DNA of 64,000 bases from Aliikangiella coralliicola (GTDB lineage: Bacteria; Pseudomonadota; Gammaproteobacteria; Enterobacterales; Kangiellaceae). The notes beneath the pieces are model-generated. The model was not told where the DNA came from and searched no databases. It saw only the letters and a list, made by a program, of their open reading frames with translations. Both the position numbers and the translations under genes were made by a program. How positions within the stretch are numbered: the stretch's first letter is position 1; each line of letters begins with the position of its first letter. Shown here piece after piece: positions 1 through 8,490 of the stretch. The stretch covers positions 186,001 through 250,000 of the forward strand of contig NZ_ML660166.1 of the NCBI RefSeq assembly GCF_007004725.1. Reading direction: 5' to 3'.

Positions 1-543
1 GGATTGAGTCTTTTTAATTTATTGGCAGATCAATCTTGTCGAGAAGTTTTGCTCCCTCGATTTGACAAAGCCAGCGATGAACAACTACCAGAACAACAAT
101 GGGGAAAACTAACCGCCCTACCCGATATTGTTATTTTTGAAGGCTGGTGTGTTGGAACTATCGCCCAGAAGGAAAGCCAACTTGCCACTGCAATAAACTC
201 ACTGGAAGCAAAGCAAGACGGGCAAATGGTTTGGCGAAAAAGGGTTAATCAGGAACTTAAACAAAGCTACCGTCAACTCTTCAGTTACATCGACTTTTTA
301 ATTTTTCTAAAAGCCCCTGATTACTCCTGTGTATTCCAATGGCGTCAGGAGCAGGAACAAAAACTCATCAAGAAGTTAAAACAAACCAACAAAAACCTTT
401 CACGAACTATGAACGATGAGCAATTAAAAAATTTTATGATGTACTTTGAGCGGTTAACTCGCCACAATTTAGAAACTATGCCGAGTTACGCAGACATTAC
501 CATCGAGTTAAACGAAGATCGCACGCCCAAATTAGCCTTGTAA
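1..543 (+). CDS. P-loop D-glycerate 3-kinase-like protein (3' part)
   Basis: The reading frame is open from the first base of the window, so the N-terminal part with the Walker A loop lies upstream; the first codons (GGA TTG AGT) are internal. The visible 180 residues resemble the C-terminal half of the D-glycerate 3-kinase / uridine-kinase-like family. Typical blocks are LLPRFDKASDEQLP, then IVIFEGWCVGT (the Walker B-like strand), WRKRVNQEL, and the YFERLTRH segment near the end. In known members the reaction is ATP-dependent phosphorylation of D-glycerate to 3-phosphoglycerate in the cytoplasm. Substrate specificity cannot be read from this fragment, so another small-molecule kinase of the family is possible. 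Confidence 0.75.
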   Translation, partial: GLSLFNLLADQSCREVLLPRFDKASDEQLPEQQWGKLTALPDIVIFEGWCVGTIAQKESQLATAINSLEAKQDGQMVWRKRVNQELKQSYRQLFSYIDFLIFLKAPDYSCVFQWRQEQEQKLIKKLKQTNKNLSRTMNDEQLKNFMMYFERLTRHNLETMPSYADITIELNEDRTPKLAL

Positions 544-591
544 ACATCAACAGTTATCAAACTTGGTTTAATGCAACTTTTTGAAGCAAGG

Positions 592-1185
592 TTACTCCAC
601 TATTTTTTCAAAGTGAATTGATGTATTCGGTGGTAAACCGAGACTAAGACGTACCGCTTTGATGCGGTAGCCAGCGACTTCTTTAGTGTAAGCTTGATTC
701 AATTTTTCTACCGCGTAAGAAAGTACCGCATTTCCGCCGGTTTCTTGTAATATTGACGTTTGTTCAGTTTCAGAAACTTCTTTTACGCGCCTGAGTCTCA
801 AAGTTACGGAAGGGATCAGTTCAACACCAATATAAAGATCAGTGACCACATACCCCAACTTTTCCAATGTTTTTACATTAGCGTCAATACTATTAACAAA
901 ATCTGAAAACACTTGTTCGGTATAACCTTCAAAGGCCTTGTATTGCTCATTAGCATCGCCCGCAAGATTAGTGGTAATGTCACCAACTTTTTTAGAAGCA
1001 TCCGCCGTTGCTGAACTGATTTGTTGCCAAAGTGAATCAGACTTATTTTCTTCTTGTTGTTTTTCCTGATTTTCTTGTTCTGGAGTTGCTTGTTCAGAGC
1101 TTCCTTGTTGAGGTACTTTTTCGGCGCCAGCAAGATTCGATGAACATAAAATACATAGTAAAATAATAGAAAAACGTGTTATCAA
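592..1185 (-). CDS. exported protein of unknown function, 197 aa
   Basis: I do not recognise a family. Residues 1-22 form a typical Sec signal peptide (ITRFSIILLCILCSSNLAGA, cleaved before EKVPQQ). Residues 23-50 are a Glu/Gln/Lys-rich low-complexity segment, probably a disordered linker. Residues about 55-110 look helical and amphipathic, and residues 110-197 alternate charged and hydrophobic residues (TDLYIGVELIPSVTLRLRR), suggesting a small alpha/beta domain. The gene is convergent with the upstream kinase and lies about 65 bp downstream of the TPR gene in the same orientation, so the two may be cotranscribed. A periplasmic location is inferred from the signal peptide; the first cysteines are inside the signal and there is no clear lipobox. 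Confidence 0.7.
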   Translation of the reverse strand: MITRFSIILLCILCSSNLAGAEKVPQQGSSEQATPEQENQEKQQEENKSDSLWQQISSATADASKKVGDITTNLAGDANEQYKAFEGYTEQVFSDFVNSIDANVKTLEKLGYVVTDLYIGVELIPSVTLRLRRVKEVSETEQTSILQETGGNAVLSYAVEKLNQAYTKEVAGYRIKAVRLSLGLPPNTSIHFEKIVE

Positions 1186-1252
1186 AAAAAGCTCCTTATT
1201 CCTTAATTTTCGTGTTAAATCTTCAAAACTATTTAATTAACCTGAGTGCAAG

Positions 1253-2857
1253 TTACTTATTCATTTGTTTTAGTTTTTGGTAAAAGCGCTTCGCTTTTTC
1301 ATTCCCCAAGTCGGCTGATTTTTGTGCATCTTTCATGGCAGCATCAAAATCATGTTGGTGATAGTAAGTTCCTGCACGTTCCAGATATGCTCTACTGTCA
1401 AAAGGCTTCAGCGCAATATATTGCTCCCAGTACTCAATAATTTTATTAAATTCTCTTTTCTTAAACAATATATCGTCCATTAACAAATAATAACGGATTT
1501 CCTCTGGATTCAATTTAATCGCTTTTTTTAAGTCCCTGATCGCCATTTGTTTTTTATTTTGCGCCAATAAAAGTTTAGCCTTTCTAAAGTAAAGCCGACT
1601 ATCATTGGGTTCCTGGTTAATCGCCTGAATTAGCGTACTCATTTCATCTTTTATTTCCTGCTCATTTTTCGTAACAGCACCACGGACTTGAATTTGGGAA
1701 ACGAGCCAGTCATGGTATTTTTGTACCCTGTCATCATGTACCGCCAATTGACTAGCCTTTTCAATATCAAATACGGCTTTACCAAATCGGTTCAACTTAT
1801 GGTAAGTTTTGGAGCGCCAATAGTAATACTCGCCTTCATCTGAGTTCAACTCAATCGCTCGGCTAAAATCAACCAAAGCTTGCTCAAAGTTCTTCATGCG
1901 GTAAAAGTTTTTGCCTCGCTTGTAATAGACTCGCTCGTTATCGCCAAACTGAAGTGCCTCATCGTAAAGTGATTCAGCCATCTGATGGTTACCTTTTGAC
2001 ATTTGAATATTGGCCGCTTCATAAATAGGTAAACCTTCAAGTAGGCTAATTTTTTTGTTTTTTATGGCAAAAGGTTTTGCCGACTCCCAAAATGCTTGCA
2101 TTTTTGTATATGACCCGCCCCAGCGAGGTAACAGTGTGTCCATGTAGTGAGTTCTAACAATGTAAGTAGCAGGACTAATCTTTAATGCTTCACGCAATGC
2201 AGAATCGGCAGAGTGTTGACTTCCCTGAGCCTTGGCCATTCCAATCAAATAGCAGTAAGGAACGACTATTTTTGGGTTTAATTTGATCGCTTTTTTGATA
2301 TCAGATTTAGCTTTGGAAAAGTAGTTATTCATCGAGCGGAATTGAGAACTTTTAGTATCTTTCGCCCATTTCGAACCTCGTGCTTTCCACCCTTGATAAT
2401 AATAAAATGCCGCACGAGCGAGATAAGGTTGATAACGATTAGGTGTGGCTACTAGCCAACGGGAAAATATGTCCTGACTGGTTTGACTATTCAACTCAAA
2501 AGCAGAGTAAGCGGAAAAGAGTTTATTTTCTGTCGTAATATCAACTTCGGCCTGGTTCTGGTAAGCCTCTAAAACCTCATTAATTTGATTGAAATCTTTT
2601 CGTTGAAATAATCGCTTGATTTTTAAAACACTAAAGTTAGCTTTTTGAAGCGACGGCTTTTTCTGATTGTTATGAATTTGAGAGCGGCGTTCAGAATTGA
2701 CAGTTAAGTTGCTTTTTACTGCTGCAGCGTTTTCAGGTGCCTTGTCACTATAGTGAACTTTTCCATTTTCATCGACCCATCGATACACTTCGGCCAATGC
2801 AATTTCCGATAAAATCCCCCAAAAAACGCACCCGGCTATAATCAGCTTCCTCATCAC
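1253..2857 (-). CDS. exported DUF4124 and TPR-repeat protein
   Basis: A 534-residue protein. Residues 1-22 are a signal peptide. Residues 23-50 carry the DUF4124 hallmark VYRWVDENGKVHYSDKAP, a short beta motif common at the N-terminus of gammaproteobacterial envelope proteins. From about residue 75 to the end there are many helical hairpins of tetratricopeptide type, for example ALVDFSRAIELNSDEGEYYY and AIRDLKKAIKLNPEEIRYYL, each with the A-x3-KAI-LNP pattern. TPR arrays bind peptides or partner proteins; a periplasmic scaffold role is an inference. It is probably cotranscribed with the exported 197-aa protein downstream. I cannot assign a specific pathway. Confidence 0.8.
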   Translation of the reverse strand: MMRKLIIAGCVFWGILSEIALAEVYRWVDENGKVHYSDKAPENAAAVKSNLTVNSERRSQIHNNQKKPSLQKANFSVLKIKRLFQRKDFNQINEVLEAYQNQAEVDITTENKLFSAYSAFELNSQTSQDIFSRWLVATPNRYQPYLARAAFYYYQGWKARGSKWAKDTKSSQFRSMNNYFSKAKSDIKKAIKLNPKIVVPYCYLIGMAKAQGSQHSADSALREALKISPATYIVRTHYMDTLLPRWGGSYTKMQAFWESAKPFAIKNKKISLLEGLPIYEAANIQMSKGNHQMAESLYDEALQFGDNERVYYKRGKNFYRMKNFEQALVDFSRAIELNSDEGEYYYWRSKTYHKLNRFGKAVFDIEKASQLAVHDDRVQKYHDWLVSQIQVRGAVTKNEQEIKDEMSTLIQAINQEPNDSRLYFRKAKLLLAQNKKQMAIRDLKKAIKLNPEEIRYYLLMDDILFKKREFNKIIEYWEQYIALKPFDSRAYLERAGTYYHQHDFDAAMKDAQKSADLGNEKAKRFYQKLKQMNK

Positions 2858-3030
2858 AGAATTCCTTGTTTACTTTTCGACTTTCCATTTGAGGTTAAAA
2901 CTATCACACTAATTCATTTGGCCCAAATTAAAATCTATTTTTGGTTTAACCATTGCTGACAGCCCACTCTATCAGATAACTTCAAATGCAACCCCACACA
3001 AAGGGTTAAACCTTTAAGGTGAGCATAGCG

Positions 3031-3058
3031 TTGACTTATTGACCGATTGGTATAAACT
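3031..3058 (+). promoter_or_regulatory. promoter with TetR-type operator ahead of the tetR gene
   Basis: A -35-like TTGACT (3031-3036) and a weak -10-like TAAACT (3053-3058) are spaced by 16 bp. Between and across them lies GACCGATTGGTATAAAC (3041-3057). Its ACCGATTGGT core is an inverted-repeat sequence and matches, allowing for orientation, three sites ahead of the downstream operon. The position over the promoter suggests autorepression by the TetR protein encoded 32 bp further on. Confidence 0.6.
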
Positions 3059-3089
3059 AATAGCATATACCATTTTTGGAGTATTTAAC

Positions 3090-3671
3090 GTGCCATGGGA
3101 AAAAAACTTTAATATTGATGATGCCGTCGATCGCGCCACCGAAGTATTTTGGGCGAAGGGATACGAAGCAACTTCACTTGCTGATTTGCTTCAAGCCATC
3201 GGCATTAATAAAGGGAGTTTTTATAATGCTTTTGGGAGTAAAAAGAAACTTTTCACTCAAAGTTTGCTCAAATATGAGCGTGAACAAAGGCGCGATATTC
3301 TCGCCGAATTAGAATCTCTAGAAGATCCAGTACTGGCAATAAATAAGCTCTTCGATGCACTTATCGAACAAAGTTTGACAGACAAAGATAAAAAGGGATG
3401 TTTTTTGGTTAATACTGCTCTGGATTTGCCTAACCATGACATAGATACCCAAAAAACGGTTAAAAAAGGATTGAAAGGCTCAGAATCTTTTTTTGAGAGA
3501 CAGATAAAATCAGGGATCCAAACAGGTGCGATTCCCAAGACAATTGACCCCGGTATTTGCGCTAAAGGCCTCTTAGCACTGCTTGTCGGTCTTCGCGTAC
3601 TAGCGCGGGGAGTATTCGACAAAACCAGTTTAATGGCAATTAAAAAGCAAGCGATTGATCTAATTCATTAA
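3090..3671 (+). CDS. TetR/AcrR-family transcriptional repressor
   Basis: I start it at GTG 3090 (193 aa) because GGAG at 3078-3081 lies 8 nt upstream and the protein then begins just before the DNA-binding domain; an upstream in-frame start would lie inside the promoter/operator. Residues about 10-55 form the TetR helix-turn-helix, with LADLLQAIGINKGSFYNAFG as turn and recognition helix. The C-terminal ligand domain contains KKGCFLVNT (Cys104), a segment seen in repressors of electrophile-responsive genes such as NemR; sensing through this cysteine is inference. Matching operator-like sites precede both this gene and the four-gene cassette at 4009-6728, so the cassette is the likely regulon. 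A terminator-like hairpin separates the two units. Confidence 0.88.
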   Translation: MPWEKNFNIDDAVDRATEVFWAKGYEATSLADLLQAIGINKGSFYNAFGSKKKLFTQSLLKYEREQRRDILAELESLEDPVLAINKLFDALIEQSLTDKDKKGCFLVNTALDLPNHDIDTQKTVKKGLKGSESFFERQIKSGIQTGAIPKTIDPGICAKGLLALLVGLRVLARGVFDKTSLMAIKKQAIDLIH

Positions 3672-3746
3672 GACCCTCCTTTTCGTATTAACTTAATTTA
3701 AGTCGAGACAAAATAACTGTTTATCATCTCTAATATCTATACCGAC

Positions 3747-3777
3747 GGAGAAGCCAAACGGTTTCTCCGCATTTTTA
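3747..3777 (+). terminator. rho-independent terminator of the tetR gene
   Basis: A 10-bp stem (CGGAGAAGCC with GGTTTCTCCG, including one G-T pair), loop AAAC, followed by CATTTTTAC. It lies about 75 bp after the tetR stop and before the operators of the next unit, so the two units are probably transcribed separately. Confidence 0.65.
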
Positions 3778-3862
3778 CGCAAACTTCTGCAAACTTTTTT
3801 GATTCTAGCTTTTTGATTTAATTGAATAAAAAAATAATCGCTCATTTTAAGTTAAAAAAGAA

Positions 3863-3974
3863 TTGACCAATCGGTACAAACAATCTAATATTATTTAAAC
3901 CAAACGGTACAAACAAGCCATTACAGCGGAAAACCGTTATTTTTAGGCCTTCATTTGTACCAATCGGTTTAAAC
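3863..3974 (+). promoter_or_regulatory. triple TetR-type operator and promoter of the CMD-SDR-redoxin-GST cassette
   Basis: Three sites share the form (G)ACCAA(T/A)CGGT followed by TAAAC or ACAAAC: 3865-3881, 3898-3914 and 3958-3974. The first overlaps a good promoter, TTGACC (3863-3868), 17 bp, TAATAT (3886-3891). The core ACCAATCGGT is the reverse complement of the ACCGATTGGT core upstream of tetR. Sites with a conserved ACC and GGT around a 4-bp centre are typical for several TetR-family repressors. The rest of the 337-bp gap (3672-4008) holds only the tetR terminator. Confidence 0.65.
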
Positions 3975-4008
3975 ATTTTATTAACACTGTATTATTGGAG
4001 AACAACTA

Positions 4009-4575
4009 ATGACAACTTTCACAACCCATACCATTGAATCCGCACCTGAAGCCTCAAAGCAAAACTTACGAAATGCTAAAAGTGCTTATAGTTTTGTTCC
4101 TAACCTTCTCGGTACCATGGCTGAAGCGCCTTCTTTACTAGACGGTTATCTGGCACTTGCAGGCATTTTTGACAAAACCAGTTTTTCCGAAACAGAGCGC
4201 CAGATAATTCTAATGACAAACAACCGCTTAAACGGTTGTGTCTATTGCATGGCAGCGCACACTTCGATTTCCCAAATGGCCGGAGTTAAAAAAGATGTTA
4301 TTAAAGCTTTGCGTAACAACACGCCAATTGCCGATGCAAAACTCGAAGCACTACGCCAATTTGCGGAGGTTATTAATAAGAGTCGAGGTTGGCCTACAGA
4401 AACTCAGGTCAGCGCATTTATCGATGCTGGATATACCCAACAAAACGTTCTTGAAGTGATTCTTGGCACGAGTCTCAAAGTGATATCTAACTACACAAAT
4501 CATATTGCAGAAACGACGGTAGACGATGCATTTGCACCTAATGCCTGGACTCCAAAGAGTAGAGACGTCGCCTAA
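4009..4575 (+). CDS. carboxymuconolactone decarboxylase / AhpD-like peroxidase-related protein
   Basis: A 188-residue protein with an all-helical CMD fold. The redox signature is CVYCMAAH (Cys77, Cys80, His84), the C-x2-C-x3-H arrangement of AhpD-type alkylhydroperoxidases, preceded by the conserved ILMTNNRLN block. It is therefore more likely a thiol-dependent reductase or peroxidase than a true decarboxylase. GGAG precedes the ATG by 8 nt. It is the first gene of a four-gene cassette behind three TetR-type operators. Together with the redoxin and glutathione transferase downstream, this suggests a response to peroxides or electrophiles; the inducing compound is unknown. Confidence 0.85.
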   Translation: MTTFTTHTIESAPEASKQNLRNAKSAYSFVPNLLGTMAEAPSLLDGYLALAGIFDKTSFSETERQIILMTNNRLNGCVYCMAAHTSISQMAGVKKDVIKALRNNTPIADAKLEALRQFAEVINKSRGWPTETQVSAFIDAGYTQQNVLEVILGTSLKVISNYTNHIAETTVDDAFAPNAWTPKSRDVA

Positions 4576-4731
4576 TTCTTAGTTCGTCTACATGGCCACA
4601 ACGAATCTTCTTGTTTCAGTGAAAAGATACGTGGCCAAGTTGATCAACTAAAGAAAAGGAAAGCTCATTTTGTTTTTTACTAACTTAGCCATGAATGCAA
4701 TCTGCGCTAACTAAAAATTGAGGAATTTAAC

Positions 4732-5466
4732 ATGACTATTGAAATAAATAAGATTATCGCATTCACAACCGGCGCAAACAGAGGCGTCGGGAAAGCGATT
4801 ACAGAAGGCTTGCTAGAAGCCGGTGCAAAGAAAGTTTACACCGCCGTTCGAAATCTGGAATCTGTTGCGGCACTACAGGAAAAATACGGTGATCGTATTG
4901 TACCTGTCGAATTTGAACTTTCACGTAAAGACACCATTGATAACGCAATTAAAATTGCAACCGATGTCAACATGGTGGTTTCAAATGCGGGAGTTGTGCA
5001 ATTGTCTTCACCACTAGATGACAATGCCATTGAGGGGCTGAAATACCAAATGGAAGGGAATGTTTATCCTCTGATCCGCCTTGCACAAGCATTCGGTCCT
5101 ATTCTAAAAAACAACGGAGGCGGTGCTTTTGTGCAAATGAATTCACTAGCGTCGATCAAAAACTTTTTGCCATTCACTGGCTACTCTGCATCCAAAGCCG
5201 CAGCTTATTCTGTGACTCAAGGGCTACGCGAAGCCTGGGCGGCCCAAGGAACGCAAGTCATTAGTGTTATCGCAGGTCCACTCAAAACGGATATGGCAGA
5301 TTCTGCAGGCATGGGTGAAGGTGCTCCGCCACCGAGCCTGGTCGCAGACGGTATTCTTGCTGCGCTCAAATCTAACGACTTTTTTGTCTATCCCGATCCA
5401 ATGGCGCAAGAAGTCGCGAAAGTTTACAGTCCTTACGCGAAGAATGTGCTGGAAATCGCCCACTAA
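4732..5466 (+). CDS. short-chain dehydrogenase/reductase
   Basis: A 244-residue classical SDR. The cofactor loop is TGANRGVG (13-20), NAG is at 85-87, the catalytic serine is in the MNSLAS segment (138/141), and the active site is YSASK (Tyr151, Lys155). The protein should be a cytosolic NAD(P)H-dependent oxidoreductase acting on a carbonyl or hydroxyl group; the substrate is not evident. It is the second cassette gene, 156 bp after the CMD gene, a wider gap than elsewhere in the unit. No terminator is obvious there, so cotranscription remains likely. In the cassette context reduction of a reactive aldehyde or quinone is plausible but inferred. Confidence 0.88.
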   Translation: MTIEINKIIAFTTGANRGVGKAITEGLLEAGAKKVYTAVRNLESVAALQEKYGDRIVPVEFELSRKDTIDNAIKIATDVNMVVSNAGVVQLSSPLDDNAIEGLKYQMEGNVYPLIRLAQAFGPILKNNGGGAFVQMNSLASIKNFLPFTGYSASKAAAYSVTQGLREAWAAQGTQVISVIAGPLKTDMADSAGMGEGAPPPSLVADGILAALKSNDFFVYPDPMAQEVAKVYSPYAKNVLEIAH

Positions 5467-5491
5467 TTTATTGCTAGAGAGGATTAATACG

Positions 5492-6037
5492 ATGTTACTT
5501 GACACACCTGTTTGTGATTTTGGCTGGAAGGCGCCTGATTTCACTTTGAAAGATTCGGACGGAAAACGCTACACCATGTCCGAACAGCTCGGAGACAAAG
5601 GTCTTTTGATCGCGTTTATTTGTAATCACTGCCCCTACGTACAAGCCATTGCTGAGCGTTTTTCCAACGATATGAAAGAACTTCAGGCGGAAGGTATCAA
5701 TGTGCTAGCAGTTATGTCAAACGACTATCGCTACCTGGAAATCGACAGCCCACCTTTTATGAAAAAGTTTGCGCACCAACATGGATTTACCTTTCCATAT
5801 TTAGTGGATGAAGATCAATCTGTTGGTCGCGCATATAAGGCGGTCTGCACACCTGACTTTTTTGGTTTTAATAAAGATGGAGCACTGCAATATCGAGGCC
5901 GTATTGACGATGCGGCTATGGGTAATCCGACCAATAGAACCAAAGAACTGGTTAATGCGATGAAACAAATCGCTGCAACTGGACAGGGTCCGAAACAACA
6001 AATCGCGAGCATGGGATGCTCAATTAAGTGGAGATAA
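5492..6037 (+). CDS. thioredoxin-fold redoxin (AhpC/TSA-like)
   Basis: I start at ATG 5492 (181 aa): GAGAGGA lies just upstream and the protein begins with the usual [18 protein letters not shown] redoxin N-terminus; longer frames would overlap the SDR gene by 200 bp. The active site is CNHC (Cys44, Cys47) in [11 protein letters not shown], typical of a large set of bacterial redoxins annotated as thioredoxin family protein. The fold continues through [16 protein letters not shown] and [15 protein letters not shown] to a C-terminal GCSIKW. It probably reduces peroxides or disulfides in the cytoplasm. The gene is 25 bp from the SDR stop and 4 bp from the GST start, so these three are tightly coupled. 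Confidence 0.87.
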   Translation: MLLDTPVCDFGWKAPDFTLKDSDGKRYTMSEQLGDKGLLIAFICNHCPYVQAIAERFSNDMKELQAEGINVLAVMSNDYRYLEIDSPPFMKKFAHQHGFTFPYLVDEDQSVGRAYKAVCTPDFFGFNKDGALQYRGRIDDAAMGNPTNRTKELVNAMKQIAATGQGPKQQIASMGCSIKWR

Positions 6038-6041
6038 GCAC

Positions 6042-6728
6042 ATGGCTAATATTGATTTATATACCTGGGCAACGCCCAACGGCTGGAAAGTTTCTGCGAC
6101 GCTAGAAGAGCTCGCATTGCCCTACAACTTGAAGCCGATTGATATTAACACTGGTATTCAAAAAGACCCAAGTTATACCGCTATTAATCCCAACGGCCGT
6201 ATCCCGGCCATTGTGGATCATGGCGCAGATAGCTTTGCCATATTTGAATCAGGTGCAATCATGATTTACCTCGCAGAAAAGACAGGACAACTTTTACCAA
6301 CAGATGTTAAAGGACGTTCACGGGTGATTCAGTGGCTGATGTTTCAAATGGGTGGACTCGGGCCGATGCAGGGGCAAGCGAATGTGTTTTATCGATACTT
6401 TCCAGAAAAAATACCTGCTGCTATTGAGCGCTACCAAAATGAAACGCGCCGACTTTACCAAGTTTTGAATACTCAACTCAGTGATAACGAGTTTTTAGCG
6501 GGAAACTTTTCGATAGCCGACATTGCTAATTGGAGTTGGACACGCATTCATAATTGGGCGGGTGTCGACATTAGCGAGTTGCCGCATCTACAAAGGTGGC
6601 TCAACCAATTGGAAACTCGACCAGCTTTAAAACGTGGTGCAGCTGTACCAGATCCAACGAATTACAATAAGCCAACCGAAAATGACAAGGAAAAAGCATC
6701 AGCAATCCAAAACATCGTTTCACGGTAA
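6042..6728 (+). CDS. glutathione S-transferase, nu-class (YfcG/YghU-like)
   Basis: A 228-residue GST. The N-terminal thioredoxin-like domain begins [20 protein letters not shown], where TPNG is the glutathione-site motif of the YfcG/YghU subgroup. The [11 protein letters not shown] segment contains the cis-proline and [12 protein letters not shown] the gamma-glutamyl binding ES pair. Residues 90-205 are the helical domain, with [11 protein letters not shown] as N-capping region. Members of this subgroup have disulfide-bond reductase or peroxidase activity with glutathione, which fits the neighbouring redoxin and AhpD-like genes. It is the last gene of the cassette; the stop lies about 20 bp before a repeat associated with the tRNA array. 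Confidence 0.9.
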   Translation: MANIDLYTWATPNGWKVSATLEELALPYNLKPIDINTGIQKDPSYTAINPNGRIPAIVDHGADSFAIFESGAIMIYLAEKTGQLLPTDVKGRSRVIQWLMFQMGGLGPMQGQANVFYRYFPEKIPAAIERYQNETRRLYQVLNTQLSDNEFLAGNFSIADIANWSWTRIHNWAGVDISELPHLQRWLNQLETRPALKRGAAVPDPTNYNKPTENDKEKASAIQNIVSR

Positions 6729-6790
6729 TATTGCTGGTGGTCGTATGGTAAATCCCAAACGACAACTTAGTTTTTTTACGTAAAGTGAAA

Positions 6791-6989
<199 letters not shown>

Positions 6990-7032
6990 TAGATATAAAG
7001 AGAAGCAAAATCTCTTTAAATTTGGATAATCA

Positions 7033-7119
7033 TGGTGCCCGGGGCCGGAGTCGAACCGGCACGAGATTTCTCTCGAGGGATTTTAAGTCCCTTGCGTCTA
7101 CCAATTTCGCCACCCGGGC
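7033..7119 (-). tRNA. tRNA-Leu (UAA)
   Basis: An 87-nt class II tRNA on the minus strand. Acceptor GCCCGGG pairs with CCCGGGC, followed by discriminator A and encoded CCA. The anticodon loop is CUUAAAA (anticodon UAA), with the long variable arm (CUCGAGAGAAAUCUCGU region) typical of leucine tRNAs. It lies in the position of leuZ in the pgsA-glyW-cysT-leuZ order of E. coli. A broken copy of its 5' half is just upstream at 7171-7256. Confidence 0.97.
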
Positions 7120-7170
7120 ATTGGGGGGCATTACTTAATAACATCTAAAACAAAAATTCATCATTTTCGC

Positions 7171-7256
7171 AAGTCCCTTGCGGTCACTCTCGGACTCCTG
7201 TCCTTCGTGACACTTGTGCGTCCTGCACATCGTCTACCAATTTCGCCACCCGGGCA
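7171..7256 (-). pseudogene. tRNA-Leu 5'-half pseudogene interrupted by a 48-nt palindromic insert
   Basis: Bases 7231-7256 are an exact 26-nt copy of 7095-7120, the 5' end and D arm of the intact tRNA-Leu. Bases 7171-7182 repeat the next 12 nt of the tRNA (7085-7096). Between them lie 48 nt (7183-7230) made of short hairpins: on the minus strand GTGC-AGGAC-GCAC, then GTCAC enclosing GGAC-AGGA-GTCC and closing with GTGAC. The T arm, 3' acceptor strand and CCA are missing, so no functional tRNA can form. It arose by duplication of the tRNA 5' half; the insert is of unknown origin. Confidence 0.8.
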
Positions 7257-7287
7257 GACGTCTTATCATTTTCCTATGAAAGGAAAG

Positions 7288-7361
7288 TGGAGGCTGAGGT
7301 CGGAATCGAACCGGCGTACACGGAGTTGCAGTCCGCTGCATAACCACTCTGCCACTCAGCC
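7288..7361 (-). tRNA. tRNA-Cys (GCA)
   Basis: A 74-nt cloverleaf on the minus strand, beginning GGCUGAGUGGCAGAG and ending CUCAGCCUCCA, with CCA encoded. The acceptor GGCUGAG pairs with CUCAGCC. The anticodon loop CUGCAAC gives GCA. Discriminator U is the identity base of cysteine tRNAs. It lies between the upstream tRNA-Gly and tRNA-Leu, the same order as glyW-cysT-leuZ in E. coli. Confidence 0.97.
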
Positions 7362-7447
7362 ATAACTTGAAACCGCAAAGTATCAATAATTCCAACACTT
7401 AGCGTAAAAAAACCTCAAAGCAGGTTAATGCAGTTGAGGTTTAAAAT

Positions 7448-7646
<199 letters not shown>

Positions 7647-7749
7647 CTCAAGTGGACAGGCATTTTACAGCAAGATTAGGTTCTGTCAAGCAAGATTATT
7701 GTATGAACCCAAACTTTTTTATTCTGCCCGCAAGCTGCTGATTTAATAA

Positions 7750-8355
7750 TCAATTTTCACTGGATTCTGGCTGTTTTTCAAACTTTGCCGAAACCAACAA
7801 TGGCCATGTTACTTTCATATAGATATACATTGACCACAATGTTAAGCCAACTGCGACATACAAGAAAATATAGCCCCAAATATACAACCAGCTATGCTCT
7901 AAAATTGATGTCACTTCGGGCTCACCACCCGCTAATAACAAAAAGAAAATCGCAGACAGCTGCATTAATGTTTTTACTTTGGCGATAAATACGACTTTGA
8001 TTGCAGACCTTTCACCGTATTCAGCCATCCACTCTCTCAGTGCTGAAACGGTGATTTCACGGCTGATAATAACCAACGCAGGCGCCGCAATCCAGATAGT
8101 TGCATGCTGCTCTACCAACAATACCAAAGACGCAGCAACCATTAGCTTATCAGCCACCGGATCAAGAAACTCGCCCAGTGGCGACTGCATATCAAACTTT
8201 CGCGCAACCCACCCATCAAACCAGTCAGTCCAGCCAACGACTGCAAAAATTAAAGCCGCAGTGGTCTGCCCCCAGGTAACTGGCAAGTAGAAAAAAAAGA
8301 CCAGCAAGGGAATGCAGATGATTCTAAAAGATGTAAGGAGGTTCGCTATATTCAT
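7750..8355 (-). CDS. pgsA: CDP-diacylglycerol--glycerol-3-phosphate 3-phosphatidyltransferase
   Basis: An inner-membrane enzyme that makes phosphatidylglycerol-phosphate from CDP-diacylglycerol and glycerol 3-phosphate, the committed step to phosphatidylglycerol and cardiolipin. I start at ATG 8355 (201 aa, MNIANLLTSFRIICIP), the usual N-terminus; the frame extends 20 codons upstream without family similarity. No strong Shine-Dalgarno is visible. The CDP-alcohol transferase motif is complete: Asp47-Gly48, Ala51-Arg52, Gly61, Asp65 and Asp69 in DGWVARKFDMQSPLGEFLDP. Several hydrophobic helices follow. It is downstream of uvrC and upstream of the tRNA array, as in E. coli. Confidence 0.95.
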   Translation of the reverse strand: MNIANLLTSFRIICIPLLVFFFYLPVTWGQTTAALIFAVVGWTDWFDGWVARKFDMQSPLGEFLDPVADKLMVAASLVLLVEQHATIWIAAPALVIISREITVSALREWMAEYGERSAIKVVFIAKVKTLMQLSAIFFLLLAGGEPEVTSILEHSWLYIWGYIFLYVAVGLTLWSMYIYMKVTWPLLVSAKFEKQPESSEN

Positions 8356-8490
8356 GCTAACGCTTAAACGACTGTTTGATGTTTGCCATTTTAACACCGG
8401 CGACACAGAAGTCATCTTTATTTCGAGATTCTTGTGACAAGCTTCGAGCTTGGCGCTTGAAGAACCGTTTTATTATATCGAACGTGCAAA

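Noticed and set aside
873-1133. 86-codon lysine-rich frame inside the 197-aa exported protein gene
   Set aside because: Same-strand shadow of a gene with a clear signal peptide; no support of its own.
5264-5491. Long 5' extension of the redoxin frame
   Set aside because: It lies inside the SDR gene, is rich in Arg/Trp as expected of a shadow, and the redoxin similarity and ribosome site both begin at ATG 5492.
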